Assembly (NCBI GenBank): GCA_903844155.1
Contig: CAIMSU010000194.1
Location: 1-46,351, forward strand
Length of the DNA: 46,351 bases
Origin: an uncultured Pseudomonadota bacterium
Lineage (GTDB): Bacteria; Myxococcota_A; UBA796; SXON01
Direction: 5' to 3'
The notes under the pieces were generated by a model that saw only the letters and a program-made list of their open reading frames with translations, was not told the DNA's origin and did no database searches. Every line of letters starts with the position of its first letter. Positions within the stretch are counted from its first letter, which is position 1. Shown in pieces: positions 9,018 to 17,335 of the stretch. A program made the translations under genes and the position numbers.

Positions 9018-9853
9018 GTCGATCGTGCGGTGCAGACCCGCTCGACGAACGCCTCGTCCACCAGCACATGCGGGACAAGCACGGTGATCGATTCCGAGGT
9101 GCGCCCCTTGCTGTCCGTGGACTGGCGGACCGTGGAGAGGCTTAGCGTGCGCATCCGGGTGCAGGTTGGGCACGTTTGGACGGAGAGACGCTCGAAAATG
9201 GTGGCGCCGGCCGGGGCGGCAGGCACGCGGCCGATCGCCTCCGCGTTCGCAAGATCCACGGCGTTGACCATGCCGGCGCCCGAGGCGATGGCACCGGGCA
9301 GGGCGCGGCGCGTGGTCCACTTCTGGCACGATTCGCAGTACGGGCTGTCCACCAGGTTGAACGCGGTGTACGCTGAAAATCCAACGATCCCGACTGCCTC
9401 GACCAGCCAGATCAGCGCGAGGATGCCTCCGTCCGGGGTCATGCCCTTGAGCGTGAACCACCCGTGATCGTCGAGCGAGCCGATCATCGCCGCATCCACG
9501 CTTGGCAGGAACACCGCCCAAAGCGGCACGTCGGCGCCGGCTTTCGCCACCATCACGCCGAGGAACGCTACCCACGCCGCCCAGAGCGCCGCGAGGCCGA
9601 TGAACGCAGATAATACCATTGCAACCAGGCGATTTCGCGTGTGCGCGTACCGAAGCGCGTGCCCGCCCATCATGCCCGCGGCGAACGCATAGCCAACGAC
9701 CGCCAGAACGGTGGTGATGCCGATGCACGGCGAGTAGATCGTGGCCACCCCGTACAGCAGCGCCGGCGCGAGCATCGCCACCGCCAGGAAGGGCATGAAA
9801 AGGAACGCCTGGGGCGTGAACCGTCCGGAGTGCTGATAGCGTTCTGCGGCCAT
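9014..9853 (-). CDS. Four-helix membrane protein with two CxxC motifs
   Basis: A 279-residue protein I do not recognise. The first 170 residues contain four hydrophobic spans (about 15-35, 43-65, 80-103, 145-165), consistent with an inner-membrane protein. The last 110 residues are soluble and contain CESC and CPTC, spaced as a possible zinc or redox site, followed by a Ser/Thr-rich strand region. ATG 9853 has no strong SD. Its stop overlaps the sahR stop in a shared CTAG (9014-9017). It lies alone between convergent sahR and a gene transcribed the same way 76 bases upstream. Function unknown. Confidence 0.75.
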   Translation of the reverse strand: MAAERYQHSGRFTPQAFLFMPFLAVAMLAPALLYGVATIYSPCIGITTVLAVVGYAFAAGMMGGHALRYAHTRNRLVAMVLSAFIGLAALWAAWVAFLGVMVAKAGADVPLWAVFLPSVDAAMIGSLDDHGWFTLKGMTPDGGILALIWLVEAVGIVGFSAYTAFNLVDSPYCESCQKWTTRRALPGAIASGAGMVNAVDLANAEAIGRVPAAPAGATIFERLSVQTCPTCTRMRTLSLSTVRQSTDSKGRTSESITVLVPHVLVDEAFVERVCTARST

Positions 9854-9929
9854 CTCGGCCCTTATCCGGCTCGGGTGCTGACCGGCGACGTGGGCAGGCG
9901 CCGGCCGCCGATCCGGGGGCCCCGTGCCC

Positions 9930-11495
9930 TCACCGCCCCCCGTTCAGCTTCGCCGCCTCGGTCCAGGCCTTCTGCGCGTCCGTCGCCCGGCCCTGCGCGT
10001 TCTCGATCTCCCCCTCCAGGTTCAGGAGGTTCACCCGGTAGGGGGTGTTCGCGGAGGAGCGCCGCAGCCCGGTCTGCACGGTGGTGAGCGCATCGTCGAG
10101 GCGACCGAGCGAGCGCAGGCATCGCCCGGCGCGCCACGCAGCGTCCTGCGCCACGTCCGTGTGCGCGCTGGCGACGAAGCCAGCGAATGTCGCCAGCGCA
10201 TCCGCGTAGCGCCCGGAGTCCTCGGCGGTCACGGCGGCGCCAAACGCGACGGCCACATCCGAATACGCCTTGTAGAAGCTTGCGTTGTAGTCAAGTGGTG
10301 CCGCACTCCCGGTCACCGTGCCGGTTGTCGACGCGGTCCCGCTGCCGTAGCCACTGCTGCCTCCAGCCGCGGCGCTCGCCGGAGCGGCCTCGTCCATCGC
10401 CGCCTTGGTGCTCGTTTTTGCGCGCCCGGTCGACGCCTTGGCCTTCTCCTCCGTCGCCATCGGCGCTGCTGCCTGCGCGTCCTTCCCGGCAACGTCGTCC
10501 GCCTCACGCGAGAGATCGGCGTTGGGAGCCATCTCGCCCTCGAGGATGGTCGTGTCGGGCGTGGTCGCGTGGGCTGACGCACGGGGCGCCGCGCTGGCCG
10601 AAGGGGCAGCGGATGCCGCGAGCGCCGGCGCCGGTGGGGGCGAGGCAGCGGGCGGAGCGCGGCTCGGCTGGGCGACGGGCGTCGTCGGAGTGGCCCAATC
10701 CGCGGAGGGTGGCGCACCCTGCGGGGCCTGCGCCTCGGCGATGCCCTCACTCTTCTTGTCCGCGTTCCGCTCTGCGGCGTCGGTATTGTCGAGCTTTGCG
10801 GCGGGTGGACCCATGTCGCCTCCCGCGATGTCCCGAGCCGTCGACCCGTCGACGCCCCAGCCGACCGATGTCGCGTTGGTCGGTGCTGCTTGGGCCGGCG
10901 CGACTCGACCCGTCGCCGCGACCGGTTGATCCACCGGCGCCGATTGGGCAGCATCTTCCGGTGGTTGCGCGGGCGCGGCCATCGGTGCGGGCGCCGCAGC
11001 CCCTGGCGCGACCTCGGGCGCCGGCTTGGAGGCCGCGGTCACATCCGGGGCCGAGAACCGCGCCATCTCCGGACTCTGCTCCGCCCCCGGCACCCCGACC
11101 TTCACCACCACCAGCGCCAGCGCCGCCGCCGTCACGGCGATGCCTACGCCCGGGACGGCCCACCACATCGCCCGGCGCCTTTGCGACGGCGCGCGCTCGA
11201 TCCGCGTCGCAGCGGCACGACGCGCGGCCATCGCCTGCCTGCCAGCCGCACCTGCATCCGGAGCCCGCGTCGGCGCGTCGACGGGGGGCTCTGCCGCTAC
11301 ATCCCCAGCGACGAGCGGCCCGGTGGTCAGCGAACCAAGGATGTCCTCGATCGTGACGCGCAGTGGCGGCGCGCGGTCCGGGCGCAGCGCGTACACCCCG
11401 GCGAGCACGTCCGGAGCGAGATCCTCGGGCGCAGGCGTCCCCGGCGGGCTTTGCAGCCAGTCGGCGAGGAGCTGGGCCTGGGTCTCTTCGGTCAC
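9930..11495 (-). CDS. Single-span membrane protein with C-terminal TPR-like region, likely partner of the ECF sigma factor
   Basis: A 521-residue protein placed 50 bases after an ECF sigma gene, the usual spot for an anti-sigma factor. Residues 1-108 are cytoplasmic and lack the zinc anti-sigma HxxxCxxC motif. One membrane span follows at about 109-131 (WWAVPGVGIAVTAAALALVV). Residues 135-390 form a very Ala/Pro/Ser-rich linker that could cross the periplasm. The last 120 residues contain TPR-like helices (SGRYADALATFAGFV, LGRLDDALTTVQTGL, GRATDAQKAWTEAAKL). Start GTG 11495 has CCTCCC on the complement (GGGAGG) ten bases upstream. The anti-sigma role is inferred from position and topology; a structural envelope protein is the alternative. 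Confidence 0.72.
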   Translation of the reverse strand: MTEETQAQLLADWLQSPPGTPAPEDLAPDVLAGVYALRPDRAPPLRVTIEDILGSLTTGPLVAGDVAAEPPVDAPTRAPDAGAAGRQAMAARRAAATRIERAPSQRRRAMWWAVPGVGIAVTAAALALVVVKVGVPGAEQSPEMARFSAPDVTAASKPAPEVAPGAAAPAPMAAPAQPPEDAAQSAPVDQPVAATGRVAPAQAAPTNATSVGWGVDGSTARDIAGGDMGPPAAKLDNTDAAERNADKKSEGIAEAQAPQGAPPSADWATPTTPVAQPSRAPPAASPPPAPALAASAAPSASAAPRASAHATTPDTTILEGEMAPNADLSREADDVAGKDAQAAAPMATEEKAKASTGRAKTSTKAAMDEAAPASAAAGGSSGYGSGTASTTGTVTGSAAPLDYNASFYKAYSDVAVAFGAAVTAEDSGRYADALATFAGFVASAHTDVAQDAAWRAGRCLRSLGRLDDALTTVQTGLRRSSANTPYRVNLLNLEGEIENAQGRATDAQKAWTEAAKLNGGR

Positions 11496-11545
11496 GGTCT
11501 TGGTCCTCCCGAATTCGGGTTTCAGTCGGCGTTCAGGGCGAGGGG

Positions 11546-12139
11546 TCAGTCGGCGGGCGGGGTGTAGACTTTTCGGAAGGCGGCGCTGGCGCGGTGGAGG
11601 ATGACGTCGAAATTACCAACGGTGACCGCCATCTTCTCCGCACATTCCTCGCGCGGGAGGTCGAGGAGCAGCCGAAGCCGGAGGGCCTCGGCGTAGCGGG
11701 GGTTGAGCTGGGAGAGCGCTTGTTCGATCTGCTCACGGGTGTCGTCCTTCTCAAGACCTTCGCCGGGGGTGCCCTCGGTCGAGGCCTCGCCGTGGATGCG
11801 GGCCTCGGTCTCCACCGCCGCTTCGAGGCGACGGGTGCGTTGGTTGGACCGGTGGACGTCCAGGGCGCGGTTGATGGCGATGCGACGAAGCCAGAAGTAG
11901 ATGCTTTTCTGTTCCTCCGGGTGGTATTGATCGATGCGCTCCAGGACGGCGCGGAACGTGTCGCGGAGCACATCCTCGGCCTGTTCCCGGTTCGGGAGGC
12001 GGGGGAGGATGACCTCGCGAAAGAGCGGCGTGCCGTACCAGACGTAGAGGGTGCCGGCGGCCGCACGATCCCCCCGACGCAGCCGTTCGACAACGGCGCG
12101 TTCATCGGGGAGCGGTGCGAGCTCGGCTTCGTCAGTCAG
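11546..12139 (-). CDS. ECF-type RNA polymerase sigma factor with probable CTG start
   Basis: A 197-residue extracytoplasmic-function sigma factor. Region 2 covers about residues 18-90: LRRGDRAAAGTLYVWYG, REQAEDVLRDTFRAV (core binding), then IYFWLRRIAINRALDVHR (the -10 recognition helix). Region 4 covers about 125-190: LSQLNPRYAEALRLRLLLD, PREECAEKM. The first ATG/GTG/TTG in frame is GTG 11971, which would cut region 2 in half. Reading upstream in the same frame gives intact region 2 and no ATG, GTG or TTG before the preceding gene. CTG 12139 sits four bases after a perfect GGAGG, so I take it as the start. A TAAGAT -10-like box is at 12186-12191 on this strand. The partner gene follows. Confidence 0.82.
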   Translation of the reverse strand: MTDEAELAPLPDERAVVERLRRGDRAAAGTLYVWYGTPLFREVILPRLPNREQAEDVLRDTFRAVLERIDQYHPEEQKSIYFWLRRIAINRALDVHRSNQRTRRLEAAVETEARIHGEASTEGTPGEGLEKDDTREQIEQALSQLNPRYAEALRLRLLLDLPREECAEKMAVTVGNFDVILHRASAAFRKVYTPPAD

Positions 12140-12143
12140 AGCG

Positions 12144-12148
12144 CCTCC
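12144..12148 (-). promoter_or_regulatory. Shine-Dalgarno that decides the CTG start of the sigma factor
   Basis: On the - strand this reads GGAGG, followed by CGCT and then CTG 12139. It is the strongest SD in the gap between the sigma gene and the J-domain gene, and no ATG, GTG or TTG follows it at a usable distance in the sigma frame. Confidence 0.65.
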
Positions 12149-12230
12149 AGGGCCGCTCGCACGATCAACGTAGGAGCGCGCCCGGATCTTACAGTGTTCG
12201 CGGCCCCCGCGCCCTGACCAGCCGCCAGGG

Positions 12231-13265
12231 CTAAGCCTTCAAGCGCTTGAGCAAGGCCTTCGCGCCAGCGTGCTCGCGGTCGATGGCGGAGGCGATGATC
12301 GCCAGCTTCCGGGCGTTTTCCTTGAGAGAAAGCCCCTCGTAGACCTCGGCGAGCACGACATGGTACTCCACGTTCCTCGGGTCCTTGACAACGGCCTTGC
12401 GGTACAGTTCCACCGCCGAGCGCATGTCATCCTCCTGGGTCCGGAGGATCTGCGCCAGCCGGAAGAACGCCTTCCCATCCGGCGGATCCAGCTCGACAGC
12501 ACGCCGGTAGTAGGTCTGGGCCTCCTTCGCCTGCCCGTATCCCTCAGCTTGCTCGGCCTGAACGACGAGGTGCGCCGCCCGCGCGTGCCGGCCCCGCGTC
12601 GCCGCCTCCTTGTGGAGCGCCTGGTACTCGATGTTCTGCGGGTCGTACCGGGTCGCCAGGTACAGGTTCCCTTCCGCCTTCACCCAGCTCCCAGCGTCAA
12701 AATCCGCCTTTCCCGAATCAAAGTACCGACGGGCCTGACCGAGCTGGGCGTGGAGCTGCTTGCGGATCTTGTCCACGGCCGAGGGGGCCTTGGACTTCGT
12801 CCGAGGGTTCCCGGTCGCCGCGGCCAACGCGTCCGCCGCCTTGAGGGCGTCCGCGGTGCGCTGGGCCTGCGTCGCCTTGTCCTGCTTTCGAAAAGTGACC
12901 TCAAACCCCGGGGTTTCCTGCCCGCCCTCGCGCACCGGCGGCACCGCGGTCGGGACGGGCGCCCGATTGAAGGCCCGCAGCTCCGCGTCGTAAGCGGCTC
13001 GCTGCGCCAGGTCCCGTAGGACCCGAAACGAACGGGTGACCGCCGCGAAGTTCTCATCGATGACCGTATGCAGCTCGCCGGACTCCCGGTTGAAGAACCG
13101 GTCCGGGTGCCACTGCCGGACGTAGCTGTGGTACGCACCTTCGACGTCCTCCTTCGTCCCAACGAGGTCGACGCCGAGCGTGTCGTAATGCGTACCCTCG
13201 CGGGCGACGGCCTGGATCCGTAGGATCTCCTTCGTCTCCAGCTCGTTCAGCGGCTTGCGTTCCAC
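12231..13265 (-). CDS. J-domain protein with C-terminal TPR repeats
   Basis: A 344-residue cytoplasmic protein. Residues 25-95 form a DnaJ domain (THYDTLGVDLVGTKEDVEGAYHSYVRQW) with the essential HPD motif at residues 53-55, so it can stimulate an Hsp70 ATPase. A charged linker follows (to about 185), then TPR-type helices to the end (KADFDAGSWVKAEGNLYLATRYD, GYGQAKEAQTYYRRAVELD, SAVELYRKAVVKDPRN, LKENARKLAIIASAI). It has no Gly/Phe or zinc-finger region, so it is not a DnaJ/CbpA chaperone but an adaptor type common in myxobacteria. Start GTG 13265 has GGAG four bases upstream. It precedes the sigma gene by 91 bases on the same strand; partner unknown. Confidence 0.85.
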   Translation of the reverse strand: MERKPLNELETKEILRIQAVAREGTHYDTLGVDLVGTKEDVEGAYHSYVRQWHPDRFFNRESGELHTVIDENFAAVTRSFRVLRDLAQRAAYDAELRAFNRAPVPTAVPPVREGGQETPGFEVTFRKQDKATQAQRTADALKAADALAAATGNPRTKSKAPSAVDKIRKQLHAQLGQARRYFDSGKADFDAGSWVKAEGNLYLATRYDPQNIEYQALHKEAATRGRHARAAHLVVQAEQAEGYGQAKEAQTYYRRAVELDPPDGKAFFRLAQILRTQEDDMRSAVELYRKAVVKDPRNVEYHVVLAEVYEGLSLKENARKLAIIASAIDREHAGAKALLKRLKA

Positions 13266-13344
13266 TCTGCTCCTACGGTCACGCTGTGCTCCGGGTCATC
13301 CCATCGATCCTAACGTATTTCTGTCGGTTTGCGGGACCTGCCGA

Positions 13345-14211
13345 TCAACCCCGACCACCCCGCTGAGCGAGCGGGTGCGAGGCCTGCCACGTCTCCCGCA
13401 AGCGATCGAGGTCAATCGCGGCATATCGCTGGGTTGTCGAGAGCGACGCGTGGCCGAGCAGCTCCTGGATGCTCCGGATGTCAGCGCCGTTCTGGAGCAG
13501 GTGCGTGGCGAACGAGTGGCGCAGCGCGTGGGGGTGCACGTCCGCGAGTCCGTTCTTCACACCCGAGCGGTGGACGATGGTGTGGATGCTTCGAGTGCCG
13601 AGGCGGGTCCCGGAAGGGTTGAGGAAGACGGGGCCGGAGGCGCGACCCGCGAGGTACGCGACGAGGGCCTCGATGGCCGGTGGGCCGATGGGGACGCGGC
13701 GGTCCTTGCGGCCTTTTCCCTCGCGGACGTGGACGAGGCCGCCGACGAGGTCGAGATCCCGCACGTCGACGCCGGACAGCTCGGAGACGCGCAGGCCGGC
13801 CCCGTAGGCCAATTCCAGGATCGCCGTGTTTCGAAGCGCGACACCCGGCGCGCCTTCCCGTTCACCACCCGCGGCGTTCTCGACCAGCGCCTCGGCCTCC
13901 GCAGCCTCCAACACCCTCGGCAACGAGCGCTTCACACGCGGGCGCGCGAGCCGCTCCGTGGCGTCCTCCGCCACCAGCCCCTCCCGCATCGCCCATCGAA
14001 AATAGGCCCGTAAGGCTGCGATCCGCTGCGCCATCGTGGCCGAGGAGCCGCCCGCCCGCGCAAGGTAGGTGCGAAGGTCAAACCGCGTGGCGGTGTGCAG
14101 CGCGCGCTCGCCCAGGAGCGCGGAAAGCTCGCGTAGCACCCGGGAATACGCCCGGATCGTGTGCGGCGACGCGTCCTGCTCCGCGCGGAGGTGGGCGAGG
14201 TAGCGGTCCAT
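13345..14211 (-). CDS. xerC: Tyrosine recombinase of the XerC/XerD type
   Basis: A 288-residue site-specific recombinase that resolves chromosome dimers at dif with its XerD partner. The N-terminal SAM-like DNA-binding domain spans residues 1-85 and the catalytic domain about 105-280. All catalytic residues are visible: Arg141 (GAGLRVSE), a Lys in GKGRKDRRVP, the HALRH box, the second His in LLGHASLSTTQ, and nucleophile Tyr263 in RYAAID. Length matches XerC/D (about 300) rather than phage integrases, and no att-like repeats or mobile genes flank it, so I read it as the housekeeping enzyme. Whether it is XerC or XerD needs comparison with the other copy elsewhere in the genome. The stop lies 79 bases before the J-domain gene. 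Confidence 0.9.
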   Translation of the reverse strand: MDRYLAHLRAEQDASPHTIRAYSRVLRELSALLGERALHTATRFDLRTYLARAGGSSATMAQRIAALRAYFRWAMREGLVAEDATERLARPRVKRSLPRVLEAAEAEALVENAAGGEREGAPGVALRNTAILELAYGAGLRVSELSGVDVRDLDLVGGLVHVREGKGRKDRRVPIGPPAIEALVAYLAGRASGPVFLNPSGTRLGTRSIHTIVHRSGVKNGLADVHPHALRHSFATHLLQNGADIRSIQELLGHASLSTTQRYAAIDLDRLRETWQASHPLAQRGGRG

Positions 14212-14250
14212 GCGGCAACTATAACGCGGCCGCGAACCCGCGTATGACTC

Positions 14251-14961
14251 TCACGCGAGCGAGGCGAGGCCCAACCCCACCCAAATTCCCATCGCCACGT
14301 TCGCCGCCATCACCGCCCGGTCCCCAACCACCGACGGCCGCCGGTTGTCCAGCAGGTGATCCGCCAGGAACGGCCCGATCACGGCACCCGTGCACACGCC
14401 GCCGATATGCGCGAGGTTGTCCACCACCCCGGCGAGCGGGATGCCGAGCAACAGGTTGAGCGCGATCCACGGGTAGAGCCGACGGCCAAAAAGTTCGCGC
14501 AGGGGCCCGGGAAGGCGCGCCCGATGCCAGAGTCCATAGCTCACAAGCGCGCCCATCAGCCCAAAAACGCCGCCTGAGATGCCGACCGACCGCTCGACGC
14601 CGCCCCACTGTGACAGGCACCCGCCCCCAAGTGTGCACAGCAGCAGCAACAACAGAAAGCGGCGCCCGCCAAAGACCGCCTCGCACATCCGACCGAGCCC
14701 GAGCAGCGCGAGGCCGTTCATGCCGATGTGGACGAGGTTTGCGTGGAGCCCGCCGTAGGAGAGGAGCCGCCAGGCCTGCCCGCGCGCGAGCGCCCAATTC
14801 GTGCGCGCGCCGAACAGCTCCAGCGTCTCCCGACTGCGCTCGCCAACCAGAAAGCCCAGCCAGTCCGCCCGGTTGTGCCCGACGTCCCAGAGCCCGGTGG
14901 CGGTGTGGACGCCGATCAGCACGGCGAGCACCGCCCACGTCACGCGCGGGGAAAAATCCAC
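14251..14961 (-). CDS. Rhomboid-family intramembrane serine protease
   Basis: A 236-residue multi-span membrane protein that should cleave transmembrane substrates within the bilayer. The rhomboid signature is complete: HANLVHIGMNGLALLG in helix 2 with Asn82, the nucleophile Ser129 in GISGGVFGLMG (GxSG), and the general-base His185 in NLAHIGGVCTG. I count about seven spans. The start is uncertain. GTG 14961 gives a protein that begins just before helix 1 but has no SD. The frame stays coding-like upstream to 15036, where a CTG overlaps the preceding lipoprotein stop as CTGA; that would give 261 residues. No ATG, GTG or TTG lies between. It follows the MopE-repeat lipoprotein gene, so a coupled start is plausible. 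Confidence 0.85.
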   Translation of the reverse strand: MDFSPRVTWAVLAVLIGVHTATGLWDVGHNRADWLGFLVGERSRETLELFGARTNWALARGQAWRLLSYGGLHANLVHIGMNGLALLGLGRMCEAVFGGRRFLLLLLLCTLGGGCLSQWGGVERSVGISGGVFGLMGALVSYGLWHRARLPGPLRELFGRRLYPWIALNLLLGIPLAGVVDNLAHIGGVCTGAVIGPFLADHLLDNRRPSVVGDRAVMAANVAMGIWVGLGLASLA

Positions 14962-15032
14962 GCCCGTGAGGAAGCGCCGGTAGACGCGTTGGGCGTCCCG
15001 GTCCCCCCGCTCCTCCGCCGTGATCTCCGGGA

Positions 15033-17246
15033 TCAGTCGCAGGAGCCGTTGGCCACGCCCGGCGTGCCGTAGTCGGGGTAGCCGCTGTAGGCCGAGGAGG
15101 TGTAGGGGCTCGACCCGGAGAGGCACCAATTGTTCAGGTCGTCGTTGCTCGTCGGGTCCATGGCTGTGTCGTCGAGGATCATGGAATAGTGCGCCGTGCG
15201 CGGCCAGTATCCGTTGGTGTCGTCGTAATACCAGTGCACGGCGTCCATCAGGTTGCCGTCGAGGTAGAGCGCGGCGATGTCCTCGTCGCGCTGCAGGTAG
15301 AACGCCGAGTTGTAGTAGGTCGCCCCTTGACTCGAGTCCGCCCACTGGTAGTCGCACTGGGAGGCGGCCTCAAACCAGGTGTCTTCATAGCAGAGCACCG
15401 CGTAGCCCCCTGGCGCGACCACCAGATCGGCGGCGGGCGAGATGTAGAAGCTGTCACCCGCGTCTTCCTTCAGGCGCCAGCCCGAGAGGTTGATGTCGCG
15501 GTCGCTGGTGGTGTTGTGGACCTCAAACCACTGGGCCTTGTCGTTGCGCGAAAGGCCGTCGCCGCCCGTGTAGACCTGGCGCGCGATCTCGTCGATCACC
15601 ACATCGCCGACCGTGATGAAATTTTCGTCGACGAGCGTGTCGCAGTCGTCGTCGATGTCGTTGTCCGCCTCGGTGGCTGCGGGATTGACGGCAGCGTCGG
15701 TGTCGTCGCAGTCCGAGCCGTCTGCGAGGTAGCCGTCGGGTGCCGAGCACGAGACGTGGGTGTCCGTCTCTGATCCGTAGCCGTCGCCATCGGCGTCCGC
15801 GTGCCAGGTGCTGGCGTCCTCGGCCGAGTCTTCGTCGACCGTGCCGTCGCAATTGTTGTCGATGCCGTCGCAGACTTCGCGCTGGCCGGGGTTGGCCGCG
15901 GTCGTCGTGTCGTCGCAGTCGGTGCTGGTCGCGGCGTAGCCCGCGGGCAAGGCGCAGGCCTCAATGGTGTCGCTGCCGCCGTAGCCATCGCCGTCATTGT
16001 CCACGTAGTACGTGGTGGAACCGGGGGACCCGTTCGGGTCCGTGGTGCCGTCGCAGTTGTTGTCGAGGCCGTCGCAGACCTCGGTGCCAGTCGGGTTCAC
16101 AGACGCGTCGCTGTCGAGGCAATCGGAGCCGTCGGTCGTCCACCCGCTCACCACGGTACACGACGACTCACTGGTGTTCGCGTCCCCGTAGCCGTCGCCG
16201 TCCAGATCCGGGTGGTAGACCTCCGCATCCGGCGAATCGCCGTCGATGACGCCGTTGCAATTGTCATCGATGCCATTGCAGATCTCGGGCGCACCCGGGT
16301 TGACCGCGCCGTCCGAATCGTCGCAGTCGTCGTTGGTCCCGGAGTAGCCGTCCGGTTGGGAGCATTGGGCGACGGTCGCGCCGTTGGAGCCGTACCCGTC
16401 GCCGTCCGCATCCGGGTACCAAGCCCGCGGGTCGGTCGCGTTCTCGTCGACCGTCCCGTCGCAGTTGTTGTCGATGCCGTCGCACAATTCCGGCGCGTCC
16501 GGGTAGGTGAGCGGGTCCGCGTCGTCGCAGTCACCGCCGACATCCACGTAGCTGGCGGGGAGCGAACAGGCGCGAATTGCCGCGGAGTCGTCGCCATAGC
16601 CGTCCCCGTCAAAATCCGGGTAGTACGCCGTACCGTCGACGGGGTCGTTGTCCACGAAGGTGTCGCAATTGTTGTCGATGCCGTCGCAGACTTCATCGGC
16701 TGCCGGGGAGATCGACGCGTCCTCGTCGTTGCAGTCGCCATCCTGCGTCGCCTCGTGGGCGCCGGCCGTGCAGCCGGTGGCGATGGACGGGTCGCGTCCG
16801 TAGCCGTCCGAGTCGTCGTCCGCGTAGAGGGCGACGGCGTCCGTCGCGTTGTCGTCGACGGTCCCGTTGCAGTCGTTGTCGACCCCGTCGCAGACCTCCG
16901 CATTGCCGGGAAACGCGGTGGCGTCGAGATCGTCGCAGTCCGGGCCGACGGGCGCTGCGTCGACCCCGTCGCCGTCCTGATCGTAGTCGTCGTTGCCGGC
17001 GCAGTCGGAGTCAATGCCGTCGTACCACGCGTCCGTGGCGCCTGGGTGGATGGTCGGGTCCGCGTCGTTGCAGTCGTCGCCCCCCGCAGTGGCTGCGATG
17101 TAGCCGTCACCATCGACGTCGACGGGGGCGGCAGAGTCGTCGGTCTGGGCGGGACCGGAGTCCGACTTGCCGTTGCAGCCAGCGAGCGCGCCGAGGAGCA
17201 CCAGAAGCGCGCCGGAGACCGGGGAGGAGAGGGGGGAGACGCGCAT
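15033..17246 (-). CDS. Lipoprotein with MopE-type metal-binding repeats and a C-terminal lamin-tail domain
   Basis: A 737-residue surface or outer-membrane lipoprotein: the signal peptide ends in a lipobox (LGALAGC). Residues 40-535 carry tandem units of about 57 residues, each with a DxDGDGYG calcium-type loop, a paired-Cys DCDD segment and a CDGIDNNCDGTVDEN motif. I count six good copies of the last motif plus a degraded one at each end (WYDGIDSDCAGN, DNDIDDDCDTLVD). These resemble the copper-binding MopE/Kelch-like repeats common in Myxococcota. The C-terminal 190 residues look like a lamin-tail domain: VVIDEIARQV, WFEVHNTTS, LSGWRLKED, and the closing DYGTPGVANG. ATG 17246 follows AGGAA. 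It is divergent from sbcD across 89 bases. Confidence 0.9.
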   Translation of the reverse strand: MRVSPLSSPVSGALLVLLGALAGCNGKSDSGPAQTDDSAAPVDVDGDGYIAATAGGDDCNDADPTIHPGATDAWYDGIDSDCAGNDDYDQDGDGVDAAPVGPDCDDLDATAFPGNAEVCDGVDNDCNGTVDDNATDAVALYADDDSDGYGRDPSIATGCTAGAHEATQDGDCNDEDASISPAADEVCDGIDNNCDTFVDNDPVDGTAYYPDFDGDGYGDDSAAIRACSLPASYVDVGGDCDDADPLTYPDAPELCDGIDNNCDGTVDENATDPRAWYPDADGDGYGSNGATVAQCSQPDGYSGTNDDCDDSDGAVNPGAPEICNGIDDNCNGVIDGDSPDAEVYHPDLDGDGYGDANTSESSCTVVSGWTTDGSDCLDSDASVNPTGTEVCDGLDNNCDGTTDPNGSPGSTTYYVDNDGDGYGGSDTIEACALPAGYAATSTDCDDTTTAANPGQREVCDGIDNNCDGTVDEDSAEDASTWHADADGDGYGSETDTHVSCSAPDGYLADGSDCDDTDAAVNPAATEADNDIDDDCDTLVDENFITVGDVVIDEIARQVYTGGDGLSRNDKAQWFEVHNTTSDRDINLSGWRLKEDAGDSFYISPAADLVVAPGGYAVLCYEDTWFEAASQCDYQWADSSQGATYYNSAFYLQRDEDIAALYLDGNLMDAVHWYYDDTNGYWPRTAHYSMILDDTAMDPTSNDDLNNWCLSGSSPYTSSAYSGYPDYGTPGVANGSCD

Positions 17247-17335
17247 CGGGGTTCCTCAACGCTCACTGTATCCGGGATTTGGACGGCCCCGCGAGCGGCC
17301 TGTCCGGTTAGCCCGCCAGCGGGAGTCTACAGCAC

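Noticed and set aside
11533-12105. A 190-codon frame opposite in phase to the sigma factor on the same strand
   Set aside because: Pro/Arg/Ser/Thr-rich shadow without motif; the sigma frame carries conserved regions 2 and 4.
13345-14211. Tyrosine recombinase as a sign of an integrated element
   Set aside because: Length and motifs fit housekeeping Xer proteins, and no att-like repeats, phage or transfer genes are nearby.
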